From the NCBI GenBank assembly GCA_022448645.1, contig JAKVBZ010000036.1:1-49047 (forward strand): DNA of 49,047 bases. The letters run 5' to 3'. Below are positions 34,813-44,890 of the stretch, piece by piece. The translations under genes and the position numbers were made by a program. The stretch's first letter is position 1. The number at the start of each line of letters is the position of its first letter. The DNA comes from Pirellulaceae bacterium (GTDB lineage: Bacteria > Planctomycetota > Planctomycetia > Pirellulales > Pirellulaceae). Under the pieces are notes generated by a model. It worked only from the letters and a program-made list of their open reading frames with translations. It made no database searches and was not told the DNA's origin.

Positions 34813-37050
34813 TCAGCTGGTCAGTCGGGCTGACTGATGAGCGAGGGCCTTTTGCAAACGTTCTTCGGTATAGAGTTGATGTGGCAACATTCGGAACCAT
34901 TGGACCACACCCAGTGCCATTACCAATGACACTCCAACCAGCGGCCAGGAATAGACGATTCCCGCGTCAGTGAGTTCGAACAGCCACTCACTTCCGGGAA
35001 CGTGAGGTGCATACTGAAGCAGCAAGGTCTGGCTGAGAATGGCCAGGGAGTTGTGAGTGACGTGGAATAGGATGCAAACCAGCAAACTGCCAGATTGGAC
35101 GGCCACATACCCAATGATCATGCCAATTAAGGTAGCTGAGAATGATTGCTGGACGATGCCATGGGCTACTCCAAAGAAAAGACTGCTTAACATGATGGCC
35201 CACCAGCGGTGCCCCAGGTGTCGTAAACCGGAGAGGATGAATCCGCGAAAGGCCAATTCTTCGCAGATAGCCGGTACGACCGCAATCACGAGGAGTAGGG
35301 TCAACAGATTGGGAGCTCCGCCGATTAGATTGCGGGAGATATGTTCGATCTGTTCCGGAAGAGGATAAGTCTGTTGGATAAATACGCTCAAGGCGATTGC
35401 ACTCGGATGTAGCAGAACGGCTAATAAAACGGCCGCCGGCAACGAGGACCAACGTGGCCAACGTAACAGCAAGCTTTCTCGAGGTTTTCTGGTCAGAACG
35501 AGCGCCATGAGACCGGCTGGTAAAGCGAAGAACGCAAATTGGGTCAGTACGGTCAATGTCGCTAAACTAATCCAGTTCTCGGGTAGCGAGATTTGAAAGC
35601 CAACTAAGAAACGGAGCATAAGGATTGCGATGGCACAAAATATCGCTTGATTGACCGTGGGAGTGTCCTGCCGATCACGGATCAGGTGCCAGAGCCATGC
35701 ACGCAAATCAAATCGCTCGCTTTCGCGGAAGAGCACCGATTCGTTGTTGAATTGGTCTACAGCCCATCGCATAGCAAGTAAGCAGCAAGCAGCTGTTACT
35801 CCTAGTACGGGTAAGAAGTATAACGCAGCGATAGCATAGTCCGATTCCATGAGTGCCCGTAGCAACAGCATCAATCCTGTGACAGGGATGAGACTAGTCC
35901 CAAGCTCCAGCTGAATCGATGGTAGCGACGGTAAGATCATCAGTGGCATCGTCACGAGTAGCATCGGCATTAAGTAGTATTGTCCCTCTTTGGCACTTCG
36001 TGCTAACGCTGCCAAAGCTAACGACAAGGCACTAAACAGGGCGGAAACAGGTATCAGAGCCAGGATGAGCCACCCCAAAGAGATGAGGGGAGGCATTCCC
36101 ATGGGAAGATCGGAGAGGGCCAGTTGGAAAGCTTGAAGTTGCTGCATCATCAGTGACGCAGTAAGCCCCATACTGGCGAGGTTCAGCAAGGCCGTGACCA
36201 TACTGAACGTCATGATTGTTAACAGCTTACCCCAGACAATTTCATGACGTTGTGCGGGGCTACACAGAAGAGTTTCTAGTGTACCGCGTTCTTTTTCTCC
36301 AGCACAAAGATCGATCGCAGGATAAAACGCTCCGGTCAATGCCCAAATCAGTACCACAAACGGTAGCATTTTCGACCAGAGGGCTGCTCGCTTTTTCGAT
36401 TCTGGTGCTACGTCGGTCAACTGAGGTTCAAAGGGACGAATGGCTGCAACTGGAATGTCACTTTGGACCATGTAATCCTGCCCCACTTGCTCGCGCCATT
36501 GTCGTAGGACCCGCGCCAGACGATCTCTTGCTATACGCGATTCATCGCGGGCTTGATCGAATAGGATGTGAGGTCCGACGACTTTGTGAACTTCCTTCGG
36601 AGTAGCGGTGTCGTCCGTCGTGGCGTCAGCCAACTGACTACGAAATTCGTTTAACTGCGCTCCAAACGTATTCGGAACGATCAACACCGCATCACAATGA
36701 CCATCCCGCACGGATTGTTCGGCCTTCTGGCGGAGACGACTGCCGTCGAGGCTTTCATGATCCGGAAAGTTTTGTACCACCAAAAGTTCGGAACCCTGTG
36801 GATCATCAAACAGTTCGGAAAAGAACCGCTCTCCGTCCAATAACGGGGGCATTTGCGGAAGGTGATCCTTGCCAACGACATGAATTAGGGCGGGGTACTC
36901 ACGCGAGAATTGAGAGACCTGTAAAAAGATCATGCCAAGAAGCGGATAAAGGAAAATCGGCAAAATGGCAATGGTGAACAGCGTCCTACGGTCGCGAAGC
37001 TGGTCGCGGACCTCACGTAGGTAGATCAATTGAACGTTGGACCACTTCAT
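34813..37050 (-). CDS. ABC-2 permease (NatB-like) fused to CPBP intramembrane protease
   Basis: A 745-residue membrane protein. The first half (to about 420) is the NatB-type ABC-2 permease: an N-terminal span in [20 protein letters not shown], a long extracytoplasmic domain, and [26 protein letters not shown], the typical segment near the coupling helix. The second half is a CPBP (CAAX protease/bacteriocin-processing) domain with EELAFRG (Glu597, Glu598, Arg602), FGVAH (626-630) and HVTHN (663-667), the metal-binding signature in full. It partners with the ATPase at 37047-37856, whose stop overlaps its ATG by 4 nt. NatAB exports Na+ or drugs; here export plus proteolysis or peptide processing is suggested. 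The fusion recurs in planctomycetes. Confidence 0.9.
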   Translation of the reverse strand: MKWSNVQLIYLREVRDQLRDRRTLFTIAILPIFLYPLLGMIFLQVSQFSREYPALIHVVGKDHLPQMPPLLDGERFFSELFDDPQGSELLVVQNFPDHESLDGSRLRQKAEQSVRDGHCDAVLIVPNTFGAQLNEFRSQLADATTDDTATPKEVHKVVGPHILFDQARDESRIARDRLARVLRQWREQVGQDYMVQSDIPVAAIRPFEPQLTDVAPESKKRAALWSKMLPFVVLIWALTGAFYPAIDLCAGEKERGTLETLLCSPAQRHEIVWGKLLTIMTFSMVTALLNLASMGLTASLMMQQLQAFQLALSDLPMGMPPLISLGWLILALIPVSALFSALSLALAALARSAKEGQYYLMPMLLVTMPLMILPSLPSIQLELGTSLIPVTGLMLLLRALMESDYAIAALYFLPVLGVTAACCLLAMRWAVDQFNNESVLFRESERFDLRAWLWHLIRDRQDTPTVNQAIFCAIAILMLRFLVGFQISLPENWISLATLTVLTQFAFFALPAGLMALVLTRKPRESLLLRWPRWSSLPAAVLLAVLLHPSAIALSVFIQQTYPLPEQIEHISRNLIGGAPNLLTLLLVIAVVPAICEELAFRGFILSGLRHLGHRWWAIMLSSLFFGVAHGIVQQSFSATLIGMIIGYVAVQSGSLLVCILFHVTHNSLAILSQTLLLQYAPHVPGSEWLFELTDAGIVYSWPLVGVSLVMALGVVQWFRMLPHQLYTEERLQKALAHQSARLTS

Positions 37051-37856
37051 CTTACAAGATTGACAGGTTGTCGTTGAGTATCATGTTCCTGGATAAGTCG
37101 AAAGAACAATTCTTCCATATCGCTTTCGCCGTGTTGCTTGATGAACTCTTCCAAAGTGCCGGCCGAAAGTATGTGTCCTCGGTGCATGATGGCGATGCGA
37201 TCGCATAACCGTTCCACCTCGCGCATGATATGCGTCGAAAATACAATGCATTTACCCTGGTCGCGCAACTCACTAATCGTTTCCAATAGTGCTCGGGCAA
37301 CCAAGACGTCCAGTCCTGCTGTTGCCTCGTCAAAAATTAAAACGGGTGGGTCATGAACCAAGGCACGTGCAATGGATACCTTCTGTTTCATCCCGGTGGA
37401 CATTTTCGATCCCAATAAGTTTCGAATGTCGTTCATCTTTAACCGTGAAAACAGCTGCTCCATCCGATCTCGTAATAGGTCGCGTTCAAGGCCGTACAGG
37501 CGCCCGAAATATTCAACTAGTTCCCAAGCGGTCATTCGGTCGTAGACCGCTGTGTTGGTGGAAACAAATCCGATTTGATGTCGCACTAGGTGTGGTTCGG
37601 TAAGCACGTCATAGCCATTCACGGTGGCAGTACCGTCACTCGGCTGGAGGATCGTGCTGAGAATACGTAGCACGGTGGTCTTGCCAGCGCCATTAGGCCC
37701 CAGCAGACCAAAGATTTCTCCTTCGACAGCTTCGAAACTAATACGATCGACAGCGACGATTGGTCCGAGTTGCAGATCAGCGTAGGTTTTCGTGAGATGA
37801 TCAACTTGAATCATGATGCACTGGCCCATTGCTGACGACGTGGGATATTCATCCAT
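37047..37856 (-). CDS. ABC transporter ATP-binding subunit (NatA-like)
   Basis: A 269-residue ATPase subunit that drives the adjacent permease. The Walker A motif is GPNGAGKTT (53-61), and the signature is [14 protein letters not shown] near 153-166, a variant of LSGGQ common in NatA-type subunits. The Walker B is LIFDEATAG (173-181) with the D-loop LD, and the H-loop His is near 209 in STHI. The N-terminal strand reads [14 protein letters not shown] keep ATG 37856, which has GGGAG close upstream; the in-frame ATG at 37814 would drop 14 residues and is an equally plausible start. It overlaps the permease gene by ATGA, so subunits are made in concert. Confidence 0.92.
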   Translation of the reverse strand: MDEYPTSSAMGQCIMIQVDHLTKTYADLQLGPIVAVDRISFEAVEGEIFGLLGPNGAGKTTVLRILSTILQPSDGTATVNGYDVLTEPHLVRHQIGFVSTNTAVYDRMTAWELVEYFGRLYGLERDLLRDRMEQLFSRLKMNDIRNLLGSKMSTGMKQKVSIARALVHDPPVLIFDEATAGLDVLVARALLETISELRDQGKCIVFSTHIMREVERLCDRIAIMHRGHILSAGTLEEFIKQHGESDMEELFFRLIQEHDTQRQPVNLVR

Positions 37857-38109
37857 TATCTCCCAGAATCAGATTTGATCTTACACGATTTCGGCAATAT
37901 TGACGGAGTCGGTACAAAGAACTTCTTGGTTAAAGCGATCATGTTGGATACGTCGTTTTCGCTGAATATTTCTAGGAACGACGATCGCCGGTACCGTACT
38001 TGTGGATATCCCCTGCGTTGCGCAATCTAGAGGACCGTTACATTGTTGCCAAAAGGAGCATCGAGCGTGTGATAACGCGTGTATTATGCAGGATAGTACG
38101 GTTAACCGA

Positions 38110-39501
38110 CTATTTTTCTCGTTTGATCGTTAAGCGCACAAAGCCCGCATTGTCGGCGATTTCGCTCCAACGGTCCTGGCAGCGCACATGAAGTTGCCCT
38201 GGACCCTTGCTTATGAAGTGGCTCGACTGGCCGAGCAGAAGGTTTTCCGTTACACGATAGTCGGACAGAATCACTCCCGCTAGTTGTCCATCACCATGAT
38301 GATTTCCGTCGGCGTTGAGCTGTTTTCCCTGCGGTGAGATCTGCCACGTTCCCTCAGTATGAAATGAGTACGTACCACCTTGTTCGACAGTACAACCAGT
38401 CGGCTGGTAACCGGCGGCAGCCTGAATCAAAATCGCTATGTGGTTTCCTGGTTCCAGGACAATGAACGGTTTGTCCCATTGCCAGCGACACAAGCCAACC
38501 TGATATCCTTGCGCGATGTTTTGCAAGAAAAGCTGGAATTCGAATTCCAGCTGGTCTCGATCATCAGAGAAGACCTGATCGAAAGTCAGTTTCTCATTTT
38601 GTAGAAAACTATGCCCCAACTGACGAAAACGTTTGTTGTAGTTTTTGTTCAGGAGCAAGAAGTGACACAGAGCCCAGCTATGGGCATAAGACTGCTTGGC
38701 CTTGCGAAGCATTTCATCCTCGGCAGATCCCCAGGCGGATGGAAGCGCAGCCACTACCGATTGTTCATTACCATCTACCAGGCTGGCAGCCCGTTTAATG
38801 GTTTCAAATAAGGGGTCCGTAAACGATGGACCGTGGATAATGTCATTTACCGAGGGAACATTTTCTGACTGCAGGCTATCTAAGACTTCTTGTGGACAAC
38901 GGACCGATCCTTGCTTGTCTGGAAGCATACAAATCGTGTCCGCCATGCCTTCCTTGTACCAATCTGGTCCAGAGTACCCAAAAGTTTGGCAGCAATAGGC
39001 GTGAACGACTTCGTGTCGGACTACGTCTGGTCGGGAAATAGCATACATCAAGGCTCGTTGACGAAAAGGCTCTCTTTTTTTTGGAGTGGGAATGGGGATC
39101 GTGACGCCGCCGATGTGTTGCAACATCAATTGGGTCATTGGATTTAAGTGGTCCCGCGAGGACCAATTTGCTAAATCGTCGATAATGTAGGCATCAATGA
39201 TTCCGGAGACAGGCTGTCGCCAATAGGTGGCGACTTTGTCCAGTGTCGATTCCATGTCAACCAGCATGCTGCGGGCATCTGGTTCAGACAAATCGGTGTG
39301 CAAACGAAAATGTGCCGAACGATAAACGCGAATTGACGACGAACGAGAGGTTCGCTGATTGGTACGGTCCTCGTCGGGAGGACTCCCCAGCGTAGCGGAC
39401 ACCGCACCAAGCCATATCAGTAGACAAGTCGCAAAAGATTGCTTGAGTAGAAGATTGCTACAAAACGTGCGACCTATAAAGGCCATGCAAAACCATATCA
39501 T
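38110..39501 (-). CDS. Exported HExxH metalloprotease with C-terminal LecA-like domain
   Basis: A 463-residue protein with an N-terminal signal (hydrophobic SFATCLLIWLGAVSATLG). HEVVH at 163-167 with Glu184 in WYKEGMADTI forms a gluzincin zinc site (HExxH plus a downstream Glu), close to the planctomycete peptidase MA / DUF1570-type proteins. The region from about 330 on resembles the PA-IL/LecA calcium-dependent galactose-binding fold: GTWQISPQGKQLNADG, then LAGVILSDYRVTENLLLG and ADNAGFVRLTIKR at the end. The combination suggests a protease held to glycan surfaces. Start ATG 39501 (39486 also possible). It stands alone between the ABC operon and pcm. Substrate unknown. Confidence 0.82.
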   Translation of the reverse strand: MIWFCMAFIGRTFCSNLLLKQSFATCLLIWLGAVSATLGSPPDEDRTNQRTSRSSSIRVYRSAHFRLHTDLSEPDARSMLVDMESTLDKVATYWRQPVSGIIDAYIIDDLANWSSRDHLNPMTQLMLQHIGGVTIPIPTPKKREPFRQRALMYAISRPDVVRHEVVHAYCCQTFGYSGPDWYKEGMADTICMLPDKQGSVRCPQEVLDSLQSENVPSVNDIIHGPSFTDPLFETIKRAASLVDGNEQSVVAALPSAWGSAEDEMLRKAKQSYAHSWALCHFLLLNKNYNKRFRQLGHSFLQNEKLTFDQVFSDDRDQLEFEFQLFLQNIAQGYQVGLCRWQWDKPFIVLEPGNHIAILIQAAAGYQPTGCTVEQGGTYSFHTEGTWQISPQGKQLNADGNHHGDGQLAGVILSDYRVTENLLLGQSSHFISKGPGQLHVRCQDRWSEIADNAGFVRLTIKREK

Positions 39502-39620
39502 TCGTTGTCTCCTCTCAGTTCCCCAAGGTACTCTGTCCCGTGAATCGACTGACTAGCGCTGCAATATCGTTTTGATGTGAGGACTTAGACAGTGGTGGAA
39601 GCGCTGGTTCCCTTCGTGCC

Positions 39621-40907
39621 CTAGCGCTTGACTGTCGCTTGTACCGTCACTGCATCAAAACGCACCTCTCCCGTAGCGCCGAATAGTCCGATTCCTATGA
39701 CACCCAGACGAGCGCTGGGTGGTACTCGCAACGATAGTTCTTTCTTGGTCCAATCGAACGTGCCGTGCCAATTTCCTTGGTGTTCAAATCCGACTGGTGC
39801 GCGATTCTTTCCGTAGAATTCAACGATGACTCCCGCTTGTTCCTCGCGGAGACGTCCCGGCCGAACATCCGTGGCTTGCACCCACATGGAGAATTCTATT
39901 TTTTTGATGTCCCGACCATCGACCCCAAAGGCTTGCATTGCGTGAGCGTTTCGCCCCGCAGTGCGATTGGAGAACAACATTGCCAGAGATCCATCGGGTG
40001 CCGTCGCATCTTCCGCAACTCGCCCTTGACGGACATAGTACCAGCCTCGAGGCAGGTCAGATTTGTCCAGTGTATCTTCAAAGCTTTCGTGTGCGATTTC
40101 TGGCGTTGTTAAATCCGGTATCACGCGCCGCGCCGATTCGGCTTCTCCGGTCATCGGTACGAAAAACGTCGACTGTAGATGTTCTCTTTGTAGTTGATTG
40201 TCCACTTTTGTGAAGCGATAGAGCGATTGTTGGAATCGCTCTCCCACTGGGACGATCATCTGTCCTCCCTCGGTAAGTTGCTCAACGAGCGGTTGGGGGA
40301 CTTCTTCGGGAGAGCACGTCACGATGATTTTTTCAAACGGTGCATGCTCGGGCCATCCTTGAAAGCCGTCACCGATCCGTGTGTGAACGTTGTCGTATCC
40401 AAGTCGCCGCAACGTACTGGCAGCTCGACGCCCCAACGATTCGACAATTTCAATCGAATACACCTGGTCAACGATTCTACTCAAAACGGCTGCTTGATAC
40501 CCACTGCCAGTTCCAATCTCTAGGACCTTGTCGGTTGGTTTGGGATCCAATTGTTCGGTCATATAGGCGACCACGTATGGTGGCGATATGGTCTGGTTGC
40601 CACCGATTGGTAACGCCATATCGAAATAGGCTTTCCGCCGATGTGTGTGGGGAACGAATTCGTGCCGAGGCGTATGACGCATGGCGTCAATGACGTTTTG
40701 ATTCTGAATCCCCGCGGCTACGATTTCTCGATCCACGAGCTGGTGGCGTGCCGTAGCCCAAAAGTCTGCTTCCGCAGCGGCAAGTTGGCAAGAGGAAAGC
40801 ACCACGAGAACAAAAGTGCCGAAATGTTGGCAATGGCGAACAAGCGCGGAGCTAACCGGGCATGTGGACGTGGTCTGGATCGGTGCAGTTGGTAAATGAT
40901 TCAACAT
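39621..40907 (-). CDS. pcm: Exported protein-L-isoaspartate O-methyltransferase with C-terminal beta domain
   Basis: PCMT methylates isoaspartyl residues that arise in ageing proteins so they can be repaired. Numbered from the chosen start, the domain shows FVPHTHRRKAYFD, GGNQTISPPYVVA (about 103-115), and motif I KVLEIGTGSGYQAAV (127-141). VPVGERFQQSLYRF ends it near 245. A signal-like hydrophobic stretch (FGTFVLVVLSSCQLAAAEA) precedes it, predicting export. The last 170 residues or so, from DLPRGWYYVRQG to the end, are a separate beta-sandwich of CBM type (IEFSMWVQATDVRPG). Start is uncertain; ATG 40907, 40928 or 40949. Exported PCMT would need SAM outside the cytoplasm, which is not explained. 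Confidence 0.88.
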   Translation of the reverse strand: MLNHLPTAPIQTTSTCPVSSALVRHCQHFGTFVLVVLSSCQLAAAEADFWATARHQLVDREIVAAGIQNQNVIDAMRHTPRHEFVPHTHRRKAYFDMALPIGGNQTISPPYVVAYMTEQLDPKPTDKVLEIGTGSGYQAAVLSRIVDQVYSIEIVESLGRRAASTLRRLGYDNVHTRIGDGFQGWPEHAPFEKIIVTCSPEEVPQPLVEQLTEGGQMIVPVGERFQQSLYRFTKVDNQLQREHLQSTFFVPMTGEAESARRVIPDLTTPEIAHESFEDTLDKSDLPRGWYYVRQGRVAEDATAPDGSLAMLFSNRTAGRNAHAMQAFGVDGRDIKKIEFSMWVQATDVRPGRLREEQAGVIVEFYGKNRAPVGFEHQGNWHGTFDWTKKELSLRVPPSARLGVIGIGLFGATGEVRFDAVTVQATVKR

Positions 40908-41137
40908 GTGGCAGCGAGTATAGCGCATCGCTTGCTTCACTGCAATCATTTTCTCAAGTGTTTACATGTCGTGGGAGCGATCTTCATCATTTCTGAACAG
41001 ATGCCTTGCAACCAACTTACCTCACAGGGGAAGCCAAAGGGGAACCCCAGGTCCTCAGCTATGTCTGCCGGCCGTAGGGAGACGATGCGACGTTGGCGGG
41101 CAGTTTGCAGTTGCGGAACGATTGCTACATCATCTGT

Positions 41138-42091
41138 TTAGCTTGTTGTTAGAGCAGACTGCCAAGATTTCAGAAGGGCCCTGCGCCAATAATGACGGGC
41201 ACGCAGACGCCAGCGACGTAGGCCCACCAAGTCAGGTGCGAACGCGTGGCGAAACATCTCACGGTCCGCCGCCACGTGTCGCTCCATTCGTGGAGGATGT
41301 CTCAGCGCACCGAGCTCATCGGTCCCAGCAGCTGCCAGATGGTGATTTCCGTCGTGAGTGTGAGTGCCACGGTGATCGAAGCCGATATTCGTTACCAGGT
41401 TAGTACTGGGAATGGCTGTCCATCCTCCTAATTGCCAACAGTTAAACACCATTTGGTAAGCCCAAGCATCAAAATGGCCACGAAACTGTTTGTCGAGAAT
41501 CCGGCCCCAATAGCATTCCTCATCCCTGCTGTCCGATATCTGTTTCAGGAGACCTCCGCGATAAGCTTGAGGCCAAGCGCACATCTGGACATCGTAATGC
41601 TGCCACACCCGTCGCCACGATGCCCACCCCCAACAGTGAAAGTATTTGCTAAAAAAATAACTGTAGTCGGATGTGGTTTGAGGACAGTGAACTTTGGTAC
41701 CACTAATGGCCACGACGCGCGGATCTTTCCGATAGCGTACCAGTAGCTGGTGGCAATACTCGAAAAAGTCTATAGAAGGTAGGCAATCGTCTTCCAAGAT
41801 GATTGCTTCTTCAACATTTTCGAACACCCAGTTCAAGCCGCTGGACATTCGTCGCTGACAACCAAGGTTGATAGAACTATAGTTCCGCAGAACTTGACAA
41901 TTCCAGTCGATTCGCTCGACGACTTGTCGTGTAGCTCGTACCAAATCTGAATCGTTGTGTGCACCACACCGCGGACCGTCCGCCACGATAAGTAGTTGTC
42001 GTGGCCGCGCTGCTCGGATCTGGTCAAATACGCGTGATGCAAGATCTGGTCGATTGAAGACAAACAGAGCGACAGGCGTTTCGAGGGCCAT
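41138..42091 (-). CDS. Glycosyltransferase-like protein (GT-A type)
   Basis: A 317-residue protein that begins MALETPVALFVFNRPDLASRV. FNRP is the opening seen in GT-A family members that act on sugar-nucleotides. It has LIVADGPR (nucleotide site), then EEAIILEDDCLPSIDFF, where EDD takes the place of the DxD metal motif. Later segments (YFHCWGWASWRRVWQHYD) match the HlpA/GNT-like group. No signal peptide or membrane span is seen, so it acts in the cytoplasm or at the membrane face. ATG 42091 is chosen; ATG 42121 is upstream in frame. It is alone, without a cluster of other sugar genes, so the acceptor is unknown. Confidence 0.82.
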   Translation of the reverse strand: MALETPVALFVFNRPDLASRVFDQIRAARPRQLLIVADGPRCGAHNDSDLVRATRQVVERIDWNCQVLRNYSSINLGCQRRMSSGLNWVFENVEEAIILEDDCLPSIDFFEYCHQLLVRYRKDPRVVAISGTKVHCPQTTSDYSYFFSKYFHCWGWASWRRVWQHYDVQMCAWPQAYRGGLLKQISDSRDEECYWGRILDKQFRGHFDAWAYQMVFNCWQLGGWTAIPSTNLVTNIGFDHRGTHTHDGNHHLAAAGTDELGALRHPPRMERHVAADREMFRHAFAPDLVGLRRWRLRARHYWRRALLKSWQSALTTS

Positions 42092-42197
42092 GACTAACGG
42101 GGCAGGGTACGTGGAAATCAATCGGACCTGCCAGTTGTAGCGTGGACAGTGCCTCGGAGGAAAGAGCGAAAGGGAGAACTGCTAGCCCCGAGGGACT

Positions 42198-42569
42198 TCA
42201 ACCTTCCTGAAAAAACTCACCACATTTCTGACAGCTTGCGTACCAGATCGGTGATTTGGCGCCACACTTGGAACACCTCTTGCCGTGTCGCACGGCGGAC
42301 GCACCAACCAGACTGTGTCCTGTGTCGCTAGCTCCATTGGCTAGTGGATCATCGTACACGAGTTCGGCATCATGTTCGTCAAGGACATACGTGGTATGCG
42401 TATTCTTTGCTTCGGGCGCGGGAGAAGGTTCAGGGCGCACACCATCCGTAAGTTCAGGGACGTTGACGACCACTTCGCCCTCGCAGTGGGGACAGAGGCC
42501 CTTCTTCCCTGCGTATTTGTCTTTCACACGAAAGACGTGACCATTGGGACACTTGACTTGAATCGACAT
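42198..42569 (-). CDS. Double zinc-ribbon hypothetical protein
   Basis: A 123-residue protein with two Cys motifs. Near the start, VKCPNGHVFRVKDKYAG and CPHCEG form one zinc ribbon (Cys7, His11, then CPHC). Near the end, KRCSKCGAKSP and SCQKCGEFF form a second. The linker between is Pro/Glu-rich (RPEPSPAPEAKNTHTTYVLDEHDAELVYDD). Such proteins are common in planctomycetes, often in front of secretion or kinase genes; a function is not established. Start ATG 42569. It lies between the glycosyltransferase and DinG genes on the same strand. Confidence 0.78.
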   Translation of the reverse strand: MSIQVKCPNGHVFRVKDKYAGKKGLCPHCEGEVVVNVPELTDGVRPEPSPAPEAKNTHTTYVLDEHDAELVYDDPLANGASDTGHSLVGASAVRHGKRCSKCGAKSPIWYASCQKCGEFFQEG

Positions 42570-42717
42570 GGCGGCCGGCTCCTACACAACCAAGGGTCGC
42601 TCTCCTCTGTAGCCAGCTCCCAGCACGAAGTTGGGTAGAACTTTATTGTATCATTTTGAATGAGGCGAATTCTACAGCAGTGAGTCCTGCGGCGCGAAAA
42701 AATTGAAAGCTGGCGGA

Positions 42718-44787
42718 TTACCGCGATGTTTGTTTCCCTGGTTGGGCCGTTTTACCTGTTCTACCAGAGATCCCTGACACATGGGTTTCCACCATTTGGC
42801 ACTTAGGAAGAGATTCGAGAAACAGGGAGCCATAACGTTTGGTGCGAATTCGAGGGTCAAGCAGGACCACCATGCCATGGTCGGTTTGACTGCGGATCAA
42901 CCTTCCAAATCCTTGTCGGAGTTTAATGACGGCTTCGGGTAGTTGGTAATCAAGGAAAGGGTTCCCCCCGGCGGCTCGAATTGCCTCCAGGCGTGCTTCC
43001 AATAAAGGATGATCGGGTACACTGAAAGGTAGTCGGGTGATTATCACATTTTGGAGGGCATCACCGGGAACATCGACACCTTGCCAGAAACTGTCAGTTC
43101 CAAGCAGAACGGATCGAGGATTTTGTTTAAACTGGTCCAGCATCTGGTGTCGAGGGATACCATCAGCTTGACTGTACAGCGCGTAATTTTCTGCTGCTAA
43201 CCATTGCGTCAAACCGCTGGCCACTTTTCGCAGCATGCCGTAACTCGTAAACAAAACGAACGCGCGGCCCTGCGTCAAATCCACAAAATGCTGAATCATT
43301 TGGATGGTGTGTCGCAGATACGATTCTTGTTCCTGAGCCGGATCGGGCATGCCGTCTACCAGTACCAATTTGGCTTGTCGCTGATAGTCAAAAGGACTAC
43401 CCAAGCGTTTGCCGTTGCATTTCGTCAGTCCAATCCTGGATTTGAAGAAATCAAAAGAGGGTTTTTTGCCCGTCGACAACGTGGCGCTGGTCATGACAAC
43501 AGTGGGTCCCTTGTCAAATAACTGCTCACGTAACGTGGCTCCCACGTCGATGGGTGCGGCCGCCAGCGTGACGCGCGGTAATCCTCGTCGCGTGCTGGTT
43601 TGCTGGACCCAATAGACCGTCTCGGCCATCGCTTGGGTGCGCCAGGCTTCCATTTCCAGTGCCAGCGAATTCAGTCTTTGGGAAGCCGCTTTGAAGTCTT
43701 GACGTTCAGAAACGTTGCGAATCTGCTCACTACGTTCCCGCACCATGATAGAAAGCTCTTCCAGAGCAGGTGAAAGTGGGTTGGGAACGATCTCCGGAGT
43801 CCGCACGCGTCCATTCGAATCTTGCTGGTCGTGCAACCAATCCATGATTTCTCGAAAAAAGTCCGAGGCTGCGTGACGACAGGCCATGACCTGTTGTTCG
43901 GCGACTGCCATCTTCTTATGAACAAGTAGTCCTTTGTTGTTTTGATCGTTATACAGTCGGTTCAGTGTGAAATCGATTTGACCAGAGGTCACGCGCATCC
44001 CAAGATGATCTCCGGCGACAGACTCAACGGTATGAGCTTCGTCGAAGATAACGGTATCGTAGTCCGGCAATATATTAACACCCATGCGACGCAGCGCCAG
44101 ATCGCTGAAGAATAATGCGTGATTGACCACCAAGATCTGGGCATGTTCTACTCGCCGCCGCGCTTTGAAATAAAAACAAGGTGCATACGAGGGACATTGA
44201 CGGCCCAGGCAGTTACCACTGTCGCTAGCGACTTCGTCCCACACGTCGATGGGTGGTCGTCGTGCGAGGTCACTCACGGAGCCATCTTCGGTCTCCTCCG
44301 CCCACGTTTGGATCTGCTGTAGACCGTTCCATTGTGTCGTATCGTGAAAAAGATTTCTTGCACGCTTTTCTGCATTTTGCAGCCTCCGCCGACTAAGGTA
44401 GTTGTGTCTTCCCTTCACCAAAAGTGCTGTGAATTCCAGAGGGATCACACTGTTGAGAAAAGGCAGATCTTTGTTGATCAACTGTTCCTGTAAACTAATC
44501 GTATGTGTCGACACTACGACGCGGCGACGTGACTCGTCGACGGTTGCATTGGGGTTCTTTGTCTGGCCAGATTGCGTCACGTGCAGGATAGCTGGCACAA
44601 GGTAAGCAAAGCTTTTTCCGACTCCAGTGCCGGCTTCGACGATCAAGTGTTTCTGTTCAGCGATCGCCTCAGCTACAGCAGCTGCCATCTCCAACTGTTC
44701 AGTCCGTTCTTCGTAGTTTTTTAGCCGGGCAGCGATGCGACCGTTTGGTCCGAGAATGTCGGCAGGGGTGAGGGAGTGTGGATCCAT
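42718..44787 (-). CDS. DinG-type ATP-dependent helicase (XPD family), lacking one Fe-S cysteine
   Basis: A 689-residue superfamily 2 helicase. Walker A is AGTGVGKS (52-59), motif Ia [14 protein letters not shown], the DEAH box is at 249-252 (VIFDEAH), and motif VI is [12 protein letters not shown]. Iron-sulfur helicases of this group carry a Cys in KGRxNYLC and three more in a C-x4-C-x5-C set. The last three are here (Cys193, Cys198, Cys204 in [14 protein letters not shown]). The first reads KGRHNYLS, so Ser132 replaces the expected Cys; the codon AGT is one base from TGT. The cluster may be missing or bound differently. DinG unwinds DNA and R-loops at stalled replication. Start ATG 44787; it lies 103 nt after the thiG stop on the same strand. 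Confidence 0.9.
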   Translation of the reverse strand: MDPHSLTPADILGPNGRIAARLKNYEERTEQLEMAAAVAEAIAEQKHLIVEAGTGVGKSFAYLVPAILHVTQSGQTKNPNATVDESRRRVVVSTHTISLQEQLINKDLPFLNSVIPLEFTALLVKGRHNYLSRRRLQNAEKRARNLFHDTTQWNGLQQIQTWAEETEDGSVSDLARRPPIDVWDEVASDSGNCLGRQCPSYAPCFYFKARRRVEHAQILVVNHALFFSDLALRRMGVNILPDYDTVIFDEAHTVESVAGDHLGMRVTSGQIDFTLNRLYNDQNNKGLLVHKKMAVAEQQVMACRHAASDFFREIMDWLHDQQDSNGRVRTPEIVPNPLSPALEELSIMVRERSEQIRNVSERQDFKAASQRLNSLALEMEAWRTQAMAETVYWVQQTSTRRGLPRVTLAAAPIDVGATLREQLFDKGPTVVMTSATLSTGKKPSFDFFKSRIGLTKCNGKRLGSPFDYQRQAKLVLVDGMPDPAQEQESYLRHTIQMIQHFVDLTQGRAFVLFTSYGMLRKVASGLTQWLAAENYALYSQADGIPRHQMLDQFKQNPRSVLLGTDSFWQGVDVPGDALQNVIITRLPFSVPDHPLLEARLEAIRAAGGNPFLDYQLPEAVIKLRQGFGRLIRSQTDHGMVVLLDPRIRTKRYGSLFLESLPKCQMVETHVSGISGRTGKTAQPGKQTSR

Positions 44788-44890
44788 GTGAGGATTGTAG
44801 CGCAGGACGGAATAACGGACGCCTTGATGACTGACGAGAAACTTGAAGTCTCAGAGGGCAATAAACAATCTTTGCGGCAGCCGGGACCGC

